Part shown: positions 45,360 to 57,168 of the stretch, one piece after another | How positions within the stretch are numbered: position 1 is the stretch's first letter | Layout of the letters: each line of letters opens with the position of its first letter | Made by a program: the position numbers and the translations under genes | The notes under the pieces: model-generated | What the model was told of the DNA's origin: nothing | Database searches by the model: none | What the model saw: only the letters and a program-made list of their open reading frames with translations | Source of the DNA: Gorsachius magnificus | Lineage: Eukaryota; Chordata; Aves; Pelecaniformes; Ardeidae | Direction: 5' to 3' | Assembly: GCA_034008185.1 (NCBI GenBank) | Contig: CM067083.1 | Coordinates: 122,341,337-122,405,336 of the forward strand | DNA length: 64,000 nucleotides

Positions 45360-45632
45360 TAGTGATAGGATGAGGTGTAATGGCTTTAAACTGAAAGATG
45401 GGAGATTTAGATTAGACATAAGGAAGAAATACTATGAGGGTGGTGAGGCACTGGAAAAGGCTGCTCAGAGAAGCTGTGGATGCCCCATCCCTGGACGTGT
45501 TCAAGGCTGGGTTGGATGGGGCTTTGAGCAACCTGATCCAGTTGAAGATGTCCCTGCTCATGGCAGGAGGGTTGAACTGGAGGAGCTTTAATAGTCCCTT
45601 CCTACCCAAGTCATTCTATGATTCTAAGTTAT
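45360..45632 (+). mobile_element. CR1 3' end in intron 1 of AvBD8
   Basis: Plus-strand CR1 tail ('GATAGGATGAGG', 'TTTAGATTAGACATAAGGAAG', 'GAGCAACCTGATCCAG') ending in CATTCTATGATTCTAAG. Confidence 0.9.
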
Positions 45633-46095
45633 AAAAGGGACTTAAGAAAATCTTGCTTATTTTATAAGACTTAGATAAAAAATGGAGGAAGTTAATTACC
45701 TTTCTTACTATTTTTTTAAAGTTCTAACATCCAGGGTGTATGGGATTCGAATATAGGAGTCTTCACTGGAGCTGGTATAGGCTATCTTTGTACCTGATGG
45801 AAAGAAAATCACAATATTAATCTCATTCTTTTACATTTTATAGGCATAAATACTTTTGCTTGATGTTACACAATGTGCTTTCAAAGATATCTTTTCTCAA
45901 AAAACGGTATTTCACTAGATTTATTCTAGAATATTTACTCTATTCCATAAATGACAACTTTTATCAACAAACTGCAGCTTATATGTCATAAATAGTGTTT
46001 GGATCGGGCAATCACAAGTACAGAACAAGTGTATGACCTCTTTCTGTGTTTTTTTTTCTTAGTGGCTGTTGTATTTGGTGGCACTGAATTTGGAC

Positions 46096-46608
46096 ATGAA
46101 GATCTTTTCCCTTTTCTTTGCTGTTCTCCTCTTAATGCTCCAAGGCACTTTAGGTAAGAGCACATAAAATCAAAGGAAATGCAGAGGGAAGGTTATAAGT
46201 ATGGAGTACCTAAAATAGAAATAGAAAAAATATGGTGTTTGGTCCCTTTCGCCCAAGGCCAACCAGCCCTGCCAGAGTGTTGGGCAGACTTTGGCAGTGA
46301 ACAGACACCACTGGATGCACTGACCCTCCTGCTTTGGAAAATAAGGGAATTCAGTGGTACGGATGTGGCCAGCCTGCAGGCAGATCAGAATATTGCTGTC
46401 ATGCTATAACCCCAACTTGTTCTTAGTCTTCCTTGGGAAGTAAAAATCAAGACTCTGAGATTTTTTTTTTACAGGTTTCATGCGTGTACCTAATAATGAT
46501 GTGCAATGCAAACAGGCTGGGGGTATGTGTTCCACTGACCGCTGTCCTCTACCCAATACGAGGTCCTTTGGACATTGCCAGCAAGGGGTCCCTTGCTGTC
46601 GGACTGTG
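46096..46608 (+). CDS. AvBD8: Avian beta-defensin 8 precursor (last exon unresolved)
   Basis: Secreted antimicrobial peptide precursor. Exon 2 begins at 46063 after TTCTTAG and codes from 46096 to 46153 for MKIFSLFFAVLLLMLQGTLG. Exon 3 starts at 46475 (acceptor TTACAG) and reads F-M-R-V-P-N-N-D, then 'CKQAGGMC', 'FGHCQQGVPCCRTV', almost identical to chicken AvBD8 (FMRVPNNEAQC, FGHCQRGVPCCRTVYD). All six cysteines are present. The frame meets a strong donor GTG|GTGAGT at 46608, in phase 0. If it were not spliced, translation would run on to 46710. The final exon is not certain. It is the only plus-strand gene among AvBD2, 7, 8, 9 and 10. Confidence 0.93.
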
Positions 46609-47158
46609 GTGAGTTATGGATTTGATGAAGATCAGGAGTTTCTTTGGGGAATGGGTTCATCACTCACTCCCACATGTCCAGGCTGCCTTGTAGATGTGAA
46701 ACTCCTCTAGTGCAAGCCAACAAGGGAGAAGAGGCTCTGTACACTCTGATACAGAATTTCCTGAGCATTTCCTCAGTAATTCCCTGTGTACCATTAATGA
46801 TGTAGCTCAAGTGCCTCATGACAAAAATCACAGTCGAATCTCCTTGGCAGAGATAAGTAATTAGCTAGATATGAACTCTTTTCTCTGCTGTTCCTACTAG
46901 CTGGTTCAAACGGCTCATTAAGAGTAATGCCAGCTTCAAAGAACACCTCTCTCAATGTGCACATGTTCTGGAGACCTGGGACATTTGGGTCAGGTTCACA
47001 GGAAACCTACATGTTCCACATTCCAAAGTCTGCCAGGTCTCACAGTCAGAACAACCTGAAAGTCCTGTTCCGCTAGATGTTTTCTCCAGTTCCGTAATTC
47101 TCCTCTTTTAGACAAAAACAAAATGTGAAATCTTAATTTTTCTTGAATTCCTTACTAG

Positions 47159-47443
47159 GATCATGAAGTCCAGCCTGTACCTTTACTCCAGCTGGAAACT
47201 GCAGAAACAAATATCCACAATGATTCTAATATTTCATTTGCTGTTCCTTTTTGCTGTAAGACACTGTAGCTAGTCTTATTTTTGGAGGCTCTTATATAAA
47301 ATTCATTAAATATTAAAAGCAGAGATGTTAAAAACAAAGCATGAGCAGCAGATGTACATAGAGAAACTCCTGTCCACACCAGAGGTTTTAAGATGAGAAG
47401 GAAGCTTTAGGTAGAATGACCTAGCAATTCATTATTAAATAAA
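47159..47443 (+). other. Candidate last exon and polyadenylation signal of AvBD8
   Basis: An acceptor-like CCTTACTAG precedes a phase-0 open frame starting D-H-E-V that runs about 40 codons to a TAG at about 47270. AATAAA follows at 47438-47443. The chicken protein ends Y-D directly after the shared R-T-V, so this exon is doubtful. Confidence 0.2.
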
Positions 47444-49780
47444 GTAGAAAGATAATTAATGTTTAAAAATAATCAGCAGCAGAACTATGAATATCCTGAG
47501 GACTGATGAGTTATTCAGGAATATCAGCTCTCGGTGCTCATTCAGTCCCTTCTGTGCTTCTTATTCAAATCTTTTCCTGGTCATAAGTACAAAATCTGAA
47601 AGTTTCTTTCCTTTTTTGCAGTACGATTAGCGACCGTTGCCATTTCAGACTGGCTAAGCAGACCTTCTGGCAATTTAGGACACACATCATCCCATCACAA
47701 AATCCAGAATTTTGAGCTGAAAATATGCATTTAACACACACACATGCATGCACCAAAACATGAACAACAACTGAAAGAAAGCAAACTCCTCCACAAACAA
47801 ACTTAATGAAGAAACTCCAAAGAAAATCCTGAACCACCCAGAAAAGACTGACATTTCTCATTTTTCTAAAATGTTTTCCTGTTGAAACTATATTGTGGCC
47901 AAAAGCATCTATCCTAGAGAGCAGATCACCAGCATGTAGAAGTCCATCCTCACGGGAGGATGCAGAGCAGATTCTTCCTTTGTCCCTCAGAGTAGATACT
48001 CATGATTTTCTTTTCCTTTTAGAGTTAGCAATAATGTGATTAGCACTAGAAGACAAAGCTTCCAGGAGACACTGAATGCTCAGCTGGGGTGTTCATATTT
48101 CATAGTCTACATATCTCTATAAATGTTAATAAACTTGCTCCAGAAGACCTCGTGTCTGATCCTGATACTTGTGAGGAATCGTCTTGGTGTGTGTTTTTGC
48201 TGGAAGGCCTGGCTCTCATCTCACCTGGGGTCAATGTGACGTGTGCCTTGTGGTAAGCTTCTCCAAGAAGAGGAGAAGAAACCGAACCCATGAACAGACA
48301 GGAATAGGGCCTGATCCTATTCATGATTAGGCTGACCAGTAACAGTCAAGACTAACTCCTCCAAACCCACCGTGATTAGGTAAGTTGAAATCTGGCACAA
48401 AGTGACCACAGTTGGGGCCTGTGGGAGTCCTAAAATCACCCATAGCAGCTTGTGGCATGTGTGGATACTTTTAGTCATCCCTTATCTCAAGTCCTTTTGG
48501 CCTTTGCATTAGCACTCTGGGATGTTATGGATGAAGGAAAGCGGGGGTTGCATCTATACCTTGTAACAGCAGATGCTGAGGCTCCATGCTGAGGGACGTG
48601 CAACCCACTGCCTCCAGAGAGCATTGACATGATGCTGGCCTAGGCTAAGTAGAGGCAGCAGAAGCAGAATGACGTGAATGTGGTGAGGCAGTTTCAAGAC
48701 CTAAAGAACGTGGCCTTCTGCCACCCTGGGATTTCTCTGCATTGCCTTTCCCAGAACTTCAGGTTGGGCTGGCAGATGTAACCCTGCAGAGGAGTGGAGG
48801 AGTGAGCCTGTCCCCTGAACACCCTCCTGGTGTCCTGGACTGGGATGGCAGAGGGAATGGGCTCTAGTGCTTCTTGATTTATTAATGAAAACGTTGCCAC
48901 ACAAATGGCTGCAACCCAGACACTCTGCAAGATGATTTAACAGGACTCAATGACACATGCACTTAAATTAACTTAATTTAGTTAAATATACTACATTTAC
49001 AGGTTGATTTTTATAGACAATGAGAACAGCAAAAACCATCTTGACATACAGGAGCAAATGTCAGCGATATGGTTTCACAGTGACTTGTTTTTATTAGAAT
49101 TGAAGCTGCAAATATCTTTATCGGGGTACAAGAACTCCTCCTCAGATCTTCTTGTGCTCCTAAGGGTCTTCACTCCCATGGGAAAGGCTCCCTAGCCTTT
49201 CACCGAGGCTGCAATCCATGGATGCCAAAAATAAGAGATGTCTCAGATGCCCAGAGCTCTTGTCTATGTGGTCAGTGAGGTGTCAGTTTTAGGAACTGGG
49301 TGTCCTGCAAAGAAAAATTGGGTGCTTAGAAAGTCCATCTATCTCTGTCCAAAAAGTCCGTTATACCTTGCCTTCTCAGACTGCCATAGACATAAGGTAA
49401 CACACAGGGTTAAAGACAACCAGAGATCTTTGAGATCTGGACTGCTGATCTGTGTTTCTGGCCATAAGGCAACCCAGTTAAAAGGGAGGGTGTGGATGTT
49501 CCCACTCAGCACACACCACAGCTATTTGGCTGCAGCTGCTGATGACCCAGAATACCTGCCAGGGTATAGTTTAAGAATAAAACTAGTTTAGGAATAAAGA
49601 GCTGCACTGGAGAAAGAGACTGATCCTTCCACTTTCCTCCACGCCTGCCAAGCCTTTTTTCTATGAAAAGGGTGACAAGGCTTTTCCCTTCTTTTACATC
49701 CTTCAGCATTATGCTTCACAGAAATCCAATTAGATTAAATATAAATGGAAGTAATTAAAAAAAATAAAAGAAGGGTGTAG
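47444..49780. other. Intergenic stretch between AvBD8 and AvBD9
   Basis: No gene or repeat recognised. The last exon of AvBD9 must lie here or up to 50517 but was not identified. Confidence 0.4.
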
Positions 49781-50087
49781 TGAGGTGGGTGTTGGTCTCT
49801 GCTCCCAGGTAATGGGCCTTGGGACAAGGGGAAATGGCCTCAAGTTGTGCCAGGGGAGATTTAGGCTGGACATTAGGAAAAATTTCTTCCCCAAAAGGGT
49901 TGTCATGCACTGGAAGGGGCTGCCCAGGGAAGGGGTCGAGTCCCCATCCCTGGGGGGATTTAAAAGCCGGGCAGATGAGGTGCTTAGGGCCAGGGTTTAG
50001 TGGTGGGATGGCAGGGGTAGGGGAACAGTTGGACTTGATGATCTTAAAGGTCTTTTCCAGCCCAAATCATTCTGTGATTCTAAGTTA
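49781..50087 (+). mobile_element. CR1 3' end, plus strand
   Basis: CR1 tail ('GGAAATGGCCTCAAGTTGTGCC', 'GACATTAGGAAAAATTTCTTC', 'GGACTTGATGATCTTAAAGG') ending with ATTCTGTGATTCT. It lies 3' of AvBD9 exon 3. Confidence 0.93.
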
Positions 50088-50517
50088 TTAGTGGTATGTG
50101 CTATGTTGTTAGCAATATTAGATGTTATTAGTGATATGGAGATTCCAAGGGTGTAGGCTTGAGCATGAGCTCAAATCTGCGTTAGTGTCACGGCTGAGCT
50201 ATAGTCCCAGTGGGCTTATGGAGAAAGCAGCTCCCTTTCTGCGAAACCCTGGCTCCTTCCTCTGCAAACTCCAGGACCCCCCCAGCTCATCACCAGATTC
50301 TCCCCATGGTTTTTCAGAGAAAGCAGACTGCCATTTTTGGCACCAGGCTCTGCCTTTTTGTTACCAGTCACAAACCCCAGAAATTAGACTGGATTTTTTT
50401 TGGAGGGTGTAGGGGGCTGGAGGCTGTGGCCTCTTGTGTCCCAAAAGAGGGAGAAGTCCAGTAAGTCTGTGTGTTCTCAGTACAGTGGCATTTCTCTGGA
50501 GGACTTCTTTGTCTTAC

Positions 50518-52991
50518 CATTTGCAGCATTTCAGCTTCCCACCGCGGCAGGTCCCAATGTCAACCAGAGGAGCAGAGCAAGCAACAAATGAGCAGGAGCC
50601 CCGGTTTTGCCGGCATGCTAAGGTGTCAGCAGATTCTTGGCTGTAAGCTGCAAAAAAAACCCCAAGGTAAAATTCACGTTCATTTGTCAAGGGAGAAGGT
50701 TGGAATCATAGAATCATAGAATGTTTTGAGTTGGAAAGGACCTGTAGAGGTCACCCAGTCCAACCCCCCTGCAGTAAGCAGGGACACCACTAACTGGATC
50801 AGGTTGCTCAGAGCCCCATCCAACCTGGTCTTGAACCCTGGAGAGTTGTGGCATTGGTTTAAAGGGTGTAAGGTGTAATATGTGGTCTCCTACCATGGTG
50901 CCTGGTTTGTGATTGGGGTAACCTGATGTAAGGTCTTTACATCCATATGAAACACAAACTAATGAGACGAGCGGGTTGTAATGCCAGCATGGAGACACGG
51001 TCTGCCCGAATAATAGTGACCCGAAGATAGCTGTCTGCTTCCTTAGCATCTCTCCTGGAGACATGTGCTTGTCATTCCAGTCACAAAAATGCTGTGTTAT
51101 GTGAAAAAGCCAATGTATTTTTAAAATTAATCTTACATTATTCTCAGAAAAAAGGTGATGATAGTCAAATACAGATGTCTTAACTAAACTCCTTTAAGCT
51201 TTTAGTTTATTTCAGCAAATGTAAAGCATATTCATGATGCATAGTCATGACTCATAGTCTTCACCTCCTACTTCGAATAGCATTGAGCACTGTGAGCGTG
51301 AGTAGCACACTCACACGGAACCAGCGCATGGTGTTACCGTCTAAAATACGTTGAGGTGGACACAGATGGCACAAAATGTCACAAAAGATAAATCTTAATC
51401 CCAGCCCAACCAATGGGACTAATGCTTGCCCAACAGAAATATTCTATACACTAACCATATACTATAAAATAAAGCCAGTGACCATTGTCACGACTACCTT
51501 AGCTAGATGTTGTGCTGGTTTTACCACACCGTACGTTCAGAACTAAAGGGGCAAATGCTCAGGCAGTGGCAAAGATTGCAGCTCCATCATCATCAGGGGA
51601 ACTGCCCGGGCTTACCCCACCTGAAAAGCCAGCCCCAAGTCTGGGTTCGCGGTATTCCCAGGCTAAACATTGCTTGTTCCCACTGGGATATTCAGCCTGA
51701 GATTCAAGTTGTGTTATTTTTGTATGGTTTAAATGGATCTCTTATATCACCTGGAGGCTTGTATACCTGTGTACTTAAAAGGTAGAAGAGGCCCTTATCA
51801 GCTGCCCCAACTTCTCACTAAGCATAAACCCAATCATTTAACCCAGTACTTTCTGTGCCTAGCTCAATCCTCACCCACCATAGAATTGGACTCTGTCCTT
51901 CATCTGGAAGGCATGCAAGCTTTATTCTAAATTAGATCTACCACATTTCAACCAATTTTTCCTAGTGGTTCTCAACTCTTTTCTCTTAACCACATATTAT
52001 TCAAGGATTGTGTGTTGTTGATTTCACTCAGCTGATTCTAAAGACATCATTAGAGCGTGGTTTCCCTTGTCTCCTAAATTAAAAAGCCCTATAGTGTTAT
52101 GGGTCTATGTGTAAGTCTTTATGAAGAGATATAAAATAACTTGTTGCTCTTTCCCAGAGACTCTGCTGGAATGACACTATCTCTACAGCCATCTCAGGGG
52201 TGGCAGTTTGCTTTGAAACTGAGAATATTTTTTGCAATGCATAAAATAGGAAAAATCCAAGAAAGCGATCCAGAAGCTTTCAGCTTCCAGCCTTTGCCTA
52301 AAGCTCTTACAGGTGCCTCCTTTTGGCCTAAGTAGTTCTACAGTTCTTCACTGAGTAGACAGACATTTGCTCATCTAGGAAAATAAGTATGAATTTGAGT
52401 CTACTGCAAACCAAAGCAGGGATGGAGATAGCTTAAACTTCTCTAAAGTCCCCCAGGAGAGCCTGGAATGATGCATATGCTCCAAACCCAGTAAATGCAC
52501 ATGGACATTACAGAGTTCAGGAAAAGCCCCACAGTCATAACTAATTTTTTCCAAAAGTATAGGAGGTCTACTGATCTAGAATAGACAGTCAGGAGGTAGG
52601 GGTGCGAGTGTGAGAAGAGAAAGCTCTCACATTGCAGGATGGTGTCTTAAGTATCAGCCTAAGAATTTCCTGAATACACATCTTTTTTTCTATCATGTCC
52701 TCATGCAACTGGAACGCAAGATGCAGAGGGCTAGAAAGAGACCATCAGTAAGACTGTCAAGGACCTTGACTTAATAGCTTAAAGATCAGGACTGTGACTG
52801 GGAAGGGGACTTCTAATAGGAAAGTCATGGAGTCTGAGAGCACAGAGGTAATCTGAACCTCTGCACTGGGCTCTAACGGACTTCTCTGCACAGGCACCCT
52901 TTTAGCCTCCATCTCATCTATTTTCTATCTTACCTGGAGCAGCCTGGAAGAGGAAGAAGAGAACAGCAACGAGGAAGAAAAGGATTCTCAT
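50518..52991 (-). CDS. AvBD9: Avian beta-defensin 9 precursor (last exon unresolved)
   Basis: Secreted antimicrobial peptide precursor, minus strand. Coding exons: 52991-52934 (signal [19 protein letters not shown], identical to my recollection of chicken AvBD9) and 50647-50518 (acceptor TTGCAG, donor GTAAGA), reading [23 protein letters not shown] and then [15 protein letters not shown], and splitting a tryptophan codon at its end. All six cysteines are present. The intron of about 2.3 kb carries a CR1 fragment. The last exon, expected to add about four residues and a stop, was not located. A TATA box lies only about 100 bases before the ATG. At least 62 residues. Confidence 0.95.
50705..50845 (-). 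mobile_element. CR1 3' end in the AvBD9 intron
   Basis: Minus-strand CR1 end beginning ATCATAGAATCATAGAATG and continuing to 'CCAACCTGGTCTTGAACCC'. It lies about 60 bases upstream of the peptide exon. Confidence 0.9.
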
Positions 52992-53025
52992 GACTGCCAG
53001 CTGGTAGTGGGATGGTCTTTGCAGG

Positions 53026-53212
53026 CCTGAAGATACTTGAAGATGGACAGAAGCTGGTGCCCAAGGCAGAAGATGGCTAGTCCCTGTACTTATAAAGGCT
53101 CTGGGATGGAGCAGTGCAGACAGCTAGGGGGGTGGAGGAGTGGTTGTGGGAAGAGAAGCAAGTTCATTGGCCTGTTACTATAGAGGCTGGTGATGTATGA
53201 AGATGTTGCAAC
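53026..53212 (-). promoter_or_regulatory. AvBD9 promoter
   Basis: On the minus strand: TTTATAAG at 53096-53089, CCAAT at 53170-53166 and GTTGCAAC at 53212-53205. The TATA box lies about 105 bases before the ATG, so there is room for at most a very short 5' intron. Confidence 0.62.
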
Positions 53213-56200
53213 CTAACACGTTTGAAGATGCCTGACCTGAGCAATGACCAAATCATGCTGGCTGACCTGAGCAGCCAAATCACTCTGTGCTCACATGCCC
53301 GGTGCTAGCTGGTGGGTTGCACCCAGGGAGGACACGGGATTGGAGGAGGAGGGAGGTGGGTTCCTGTGATCTGCAATACTGTAACCCACACGGATATGCT
53401 GATGCCCCATGGCTCTTGGCCATGGTCTTGTGACAGGCTGTCCTCCCCCCAGCCGCCAGGTACAGTGGGCATAGCAAAGGCTGGGCAGCTGGCCTGCAAG
53501 GCTGCATGAAACAAGGAGGCAACAGACCCTCCTCCTTGGGTCCAGGAAGGGATCAGAGCTTCAGTCTTTGCTTGGAGCAGAGTTGTAGGGCTGCAGAGTT
53601 GTAGGGTAGGGGTGAAAGGGTTGTGGACATTCCCCCTCCTGGTTATGAAATCTGCAGACATTGGTGTAGCTCCTTCTCCCAGATGTTCTTCTAACATGGT
53701 TCAGGGCTCAGTTACTCTCTGCATCTTATATTTGGGGCTTTAGCCATGGATTTGTACCAAATCCTGAAGAAGGAGTCATTAGACAGAAAGGATTGGACAC
53801 CAGTGTATGTTGTGCCACACTACGGTAGGAGACTGCATCCCAGTTCCCTTTCAGCAATCAGCTAAGCTCTGTCCTGAAAACAGTGAGGTCTTGGTCATCG
53901 CTGCTGCTACAGGCGCTCAATTCCCTTACCCCACTCTGATGGTTTGACCCTTCTTCCAATGTCTAGCTTTTGTGGAGAGTCTAAACCTACTCATTCTCTG
54001 CCCAAAATGACCTCAGTTTAATAACATTTTCCCTTGCTGCTTGTCACCTTCCTGATGTGGTTATGAAGAGAATCACATCTCTGATTTCTCAGGTTCAACA
54101 CGCCAAATCTACTTCTGTGTGCTGGCTCCACATTGCTTATCAACTTGTAACCTTTTGCTGGTTCTGAAAAGAAGAAAAAGTGACTTTTTTTTTCATGTCT
54201 GTGAAGGACCAGCCGTATATAAGATGGACCAGAGGAAGAGTCACCAGAGCTTTGAACACCACTCTTAATGCTTATGCTTGTCTCCAAGAAATGCCACCCC
54301 TGAGACATATGAGAACTGCAAGTGCAGGTTTTTTTGCAGACAAACAGTATAGGTCAAGAATCATTAATAAAATAAAGTCATGGGGGTGCTTCATTTTTTA
54401 CTGCTTCCGTGAGAGCAGCAAACTGAGGTGATGGAGGTGAGCTATGTCTGTGCATGGGCAGAGAGGTCTGCATCTGGTAAACCGTCTGCAACAAGTTGGG
54501 TGGAGGGCATGAGGCGTGTGCTTCAGTTTGTGAAAAAACACATTAGCGCTCTCTGTCAGGACTAGGATTTTAGAAACAAGCAAAAATCTTCTTTGCAGTG
54601 GAGGACAGATGAGGAAGTTGAGGAGGGGCAAGAGGAGGCGGGTGTCAAAGCAGACAAATTCCCCTCCTTGCTTCATGAACTGTGGTCCTTAACCAGCAGG
54701 TTGGGAAACTATGCAATGCTGGCAGGACAGATAGGACTGGCAGCGTTGCCATGGCCCCCTGAGGTCTGAGGGAAAGGGTGGAAGCCTCATACCCATCTGT
54801 CTCACGTGATGGGTACAACATCCAGGAGATGCTTGGGGTTATCAAGCCCACACCTCCCTCCCTTTGCACCTCCCAGATTGCCAGTGGTGGCTTGACGCAA
54901 TATGTGATGAAGATCTTGGGGAATGTGATGAGAAAACAGAGCTTTTGAGACCTCTGGTAGGGAGCTGTGAGAACAGGGGTGGGCAGCGATGGTCTAGGGA
55001 AAGGCCATGCATTTTTGTGCGCTTTGTCCAGAGCAGTGGGGTGAGCAGAGACACAGGTTCTTAAACAGTCTGGTGTCTTCACCAACCCCATCCATGAAGA
55101 TGAGGGGTACCTGAGGTGAAATCATTTGCACCCCATTGCACTCTGTACTGTGTTGCCTCCTTCTTTTGCTTCAGGCAGGGGATGAGGGAGGAATCCTCTA
55201 TCATCTCTTCTCTGTTTTCCTCCTGAACATGGGAAAAGAAGTTTTGAGGAGTCAGTCTTTTCTGTTAAAACACCGTGTGTGTGTGTGTGTGTGTGCGCGC
55301 TGGATTTTTTTTTTTTTAAGCAAGCCATAGGGAACATGGACCACCTCTCTATTTTCTGGTCTGTGAGCTAGATGTAGACACAGACCCACAACATAAAATG
55401 CTCTGGGCACCTGTTCACGGTTTCAGATGGGCACCCCATCCACATGCAACCTCATCTTCATTTCTGAAAACAGAGCATCACCAGAAAGAGGGTAAGAAAG
55501 GGGCAGTCTGTCATCATAAAACATGGCCAGCCTTAGGCAAGCCGTTAAGGGTGAAGCTGCTTGCTAAAATAACAGGATTTAATGGACATGGAAAATGCAT
55601 TTGTCTGTTCCTTACATAATTCCCTTCCTGCCTGTCCCAGGCAGCATGAGGGGCAGGGGTGTTTGTTTTGGGGAGCGAGGCTGCTGAGCAAACCCTGCCG
55701 GGGTCTGCCCACAGCGTCACAGGTTGCTCAATGCTCTTTGGAACCAAACATCAGAGAGAGGGAAGGAAAGGGGGAGCAGCTCCATCCTCCTCACCCCCCT
55801 CCTCCAGCTCCAGAAATGCTTGTCCTAGGCCTAGGCTGCCTCCATTAAAATAGACCCAGGGTGATAACAGCCCCCTTGAAGGCTGCCTAGCACTGGGGAA
55901 AGGGAGCCTGGGCAAGGAGCCCCTCTTCTTCCTTCTCCTTGAGCACCAGGAGAAGATGCGGGCAAAGAATCCCAGCAGACAGAGAAAGCAGTCGGGCTGT
56001 TACTGATGGGAAGCTCTTGATCTCGAGGTGTCCATTAGAGTTAATATTTGACCTGGTAGCAAAGGAGGGGGTGGGGGATTTTGGATGGGACCTGTCCTTG
56101 TGAAGAAACGGCAATTAGTCACCCAGAAAGAGTAAACTAATCGTGTTGGCTCACTGTTCCTTCAGGGGGCTTTATGGTTTGTTGTTTGCCTTTTCAGCTT

Positions 56201-56419
56201 GGGAAATTGCCACTTGTAGTCTGTTTTCTGGGCTGCGGGGTGAGAAGTGCAAATGTCTTCGAACCTGAAGGAGATTGCCTGCTTTTAATTACAACTGATG
56301 GGCAACTAAACTGCCAGAACAGTAGTGTAGGATTAAATTCGTGAAAATCTCCTATGGTCTAGGAGTAAATAAATAGGTGACAGCAAGCAATGCCGTTGAC
56401 TTCCCCTGTCCCAAACTTG
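53213..56419. other. Intergenic stretch between AvBD9 and AvBD10 (left part)
   Basis: No gene recognised. It includes the (GT)n run at 55275-55300. Confidence 0.45.
55275..55300. repeat. (GT)n microsatellite
   Basis: About twelve GT units followed by GCGCGC and a T-run. Confidence 0.93.
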
Positions 56420-57168
56420 AGTGCACCTGGGGAGGTTGAACCCCATGCACCAGTACAGGCTGGGGGCTGACCTGCTGGAAAGCAGCTCTGCTGAGAGGGA
56501 CCTGGGAGTCCTGGTGGACGACAAGCTGACCATCAGCCAGCAGTGTGCCCTTGTTGCCAAGAAGGCCAATGGTATCCTGGGGTACATTAAGAGAAGCGAG
56601 GCCAACAGGGCGAGGGAGGTTCTCCTCCCCCTCTGCTCTGCCCTGGTGAGACTCCACCTGGAGTACTGTGTCCAGTTCTGGGCTCCTTGGTTCAAGAAGG
56701 ATGAGGAACTCCTAGAGAGAGTGCAGAGGAGGGCAACAGAGATGATGAGGGGACTGGAGCATCTCCCCTAGGAGGAAAGGCTGAGGGAGCTGGGCTTGTT
56801 CAGCCTGTAAAAGAGAAGGCTGAGAGGGGATCTCATCAACATGTACAAATATCTCAAGGGTGGATGTCATGAGGACAGACCCAGACTCTTCTCAGTAGTG
56901 CCCAGTTCCAGGCCAAGGGGCCATGGGCACAAACTGAAGCAGAAGAGGTTCCAGTTGAACGGGAGGAAGAACTTTACTCTGAGGGTGCCCGAGCCCTGGC
57001 ACAGGCTGCCCAGGGGGGCTGTGGAGTCTGCTTCTCTGGAGATATTCCAAGCCCACTTGGACGATGTCTTGTGCAACCTGCTCTGGGTGAGCCTGCTTTA
57101 GCAGGGGGGTTGGACTAGATGATCTCAGAGGTCCCTTCCAACCCTTGCCATTCTGGGATTCTGTGAAA
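56420..57168 (+). mobile_element. CR1 3' end, plus strand
   Basis: C-terminal ORF2 region of CR1 (56421-56771, '[13 protein letters not shown]'). A stop and frame changes follow, then the 3'UTR ending at GGATTCTGTGAA. It belongs to the same subtype as the minus-strand CR1 at 7585-8745. Confidence 0.93.

Noticed and set aside
54910..54945. ATGAAGATCTTGG, similar to the start of an AvBD signal peptide
   Set aside because: The following codons are polar and charged and do not form a signal peptide. No phase-1 donor follows.
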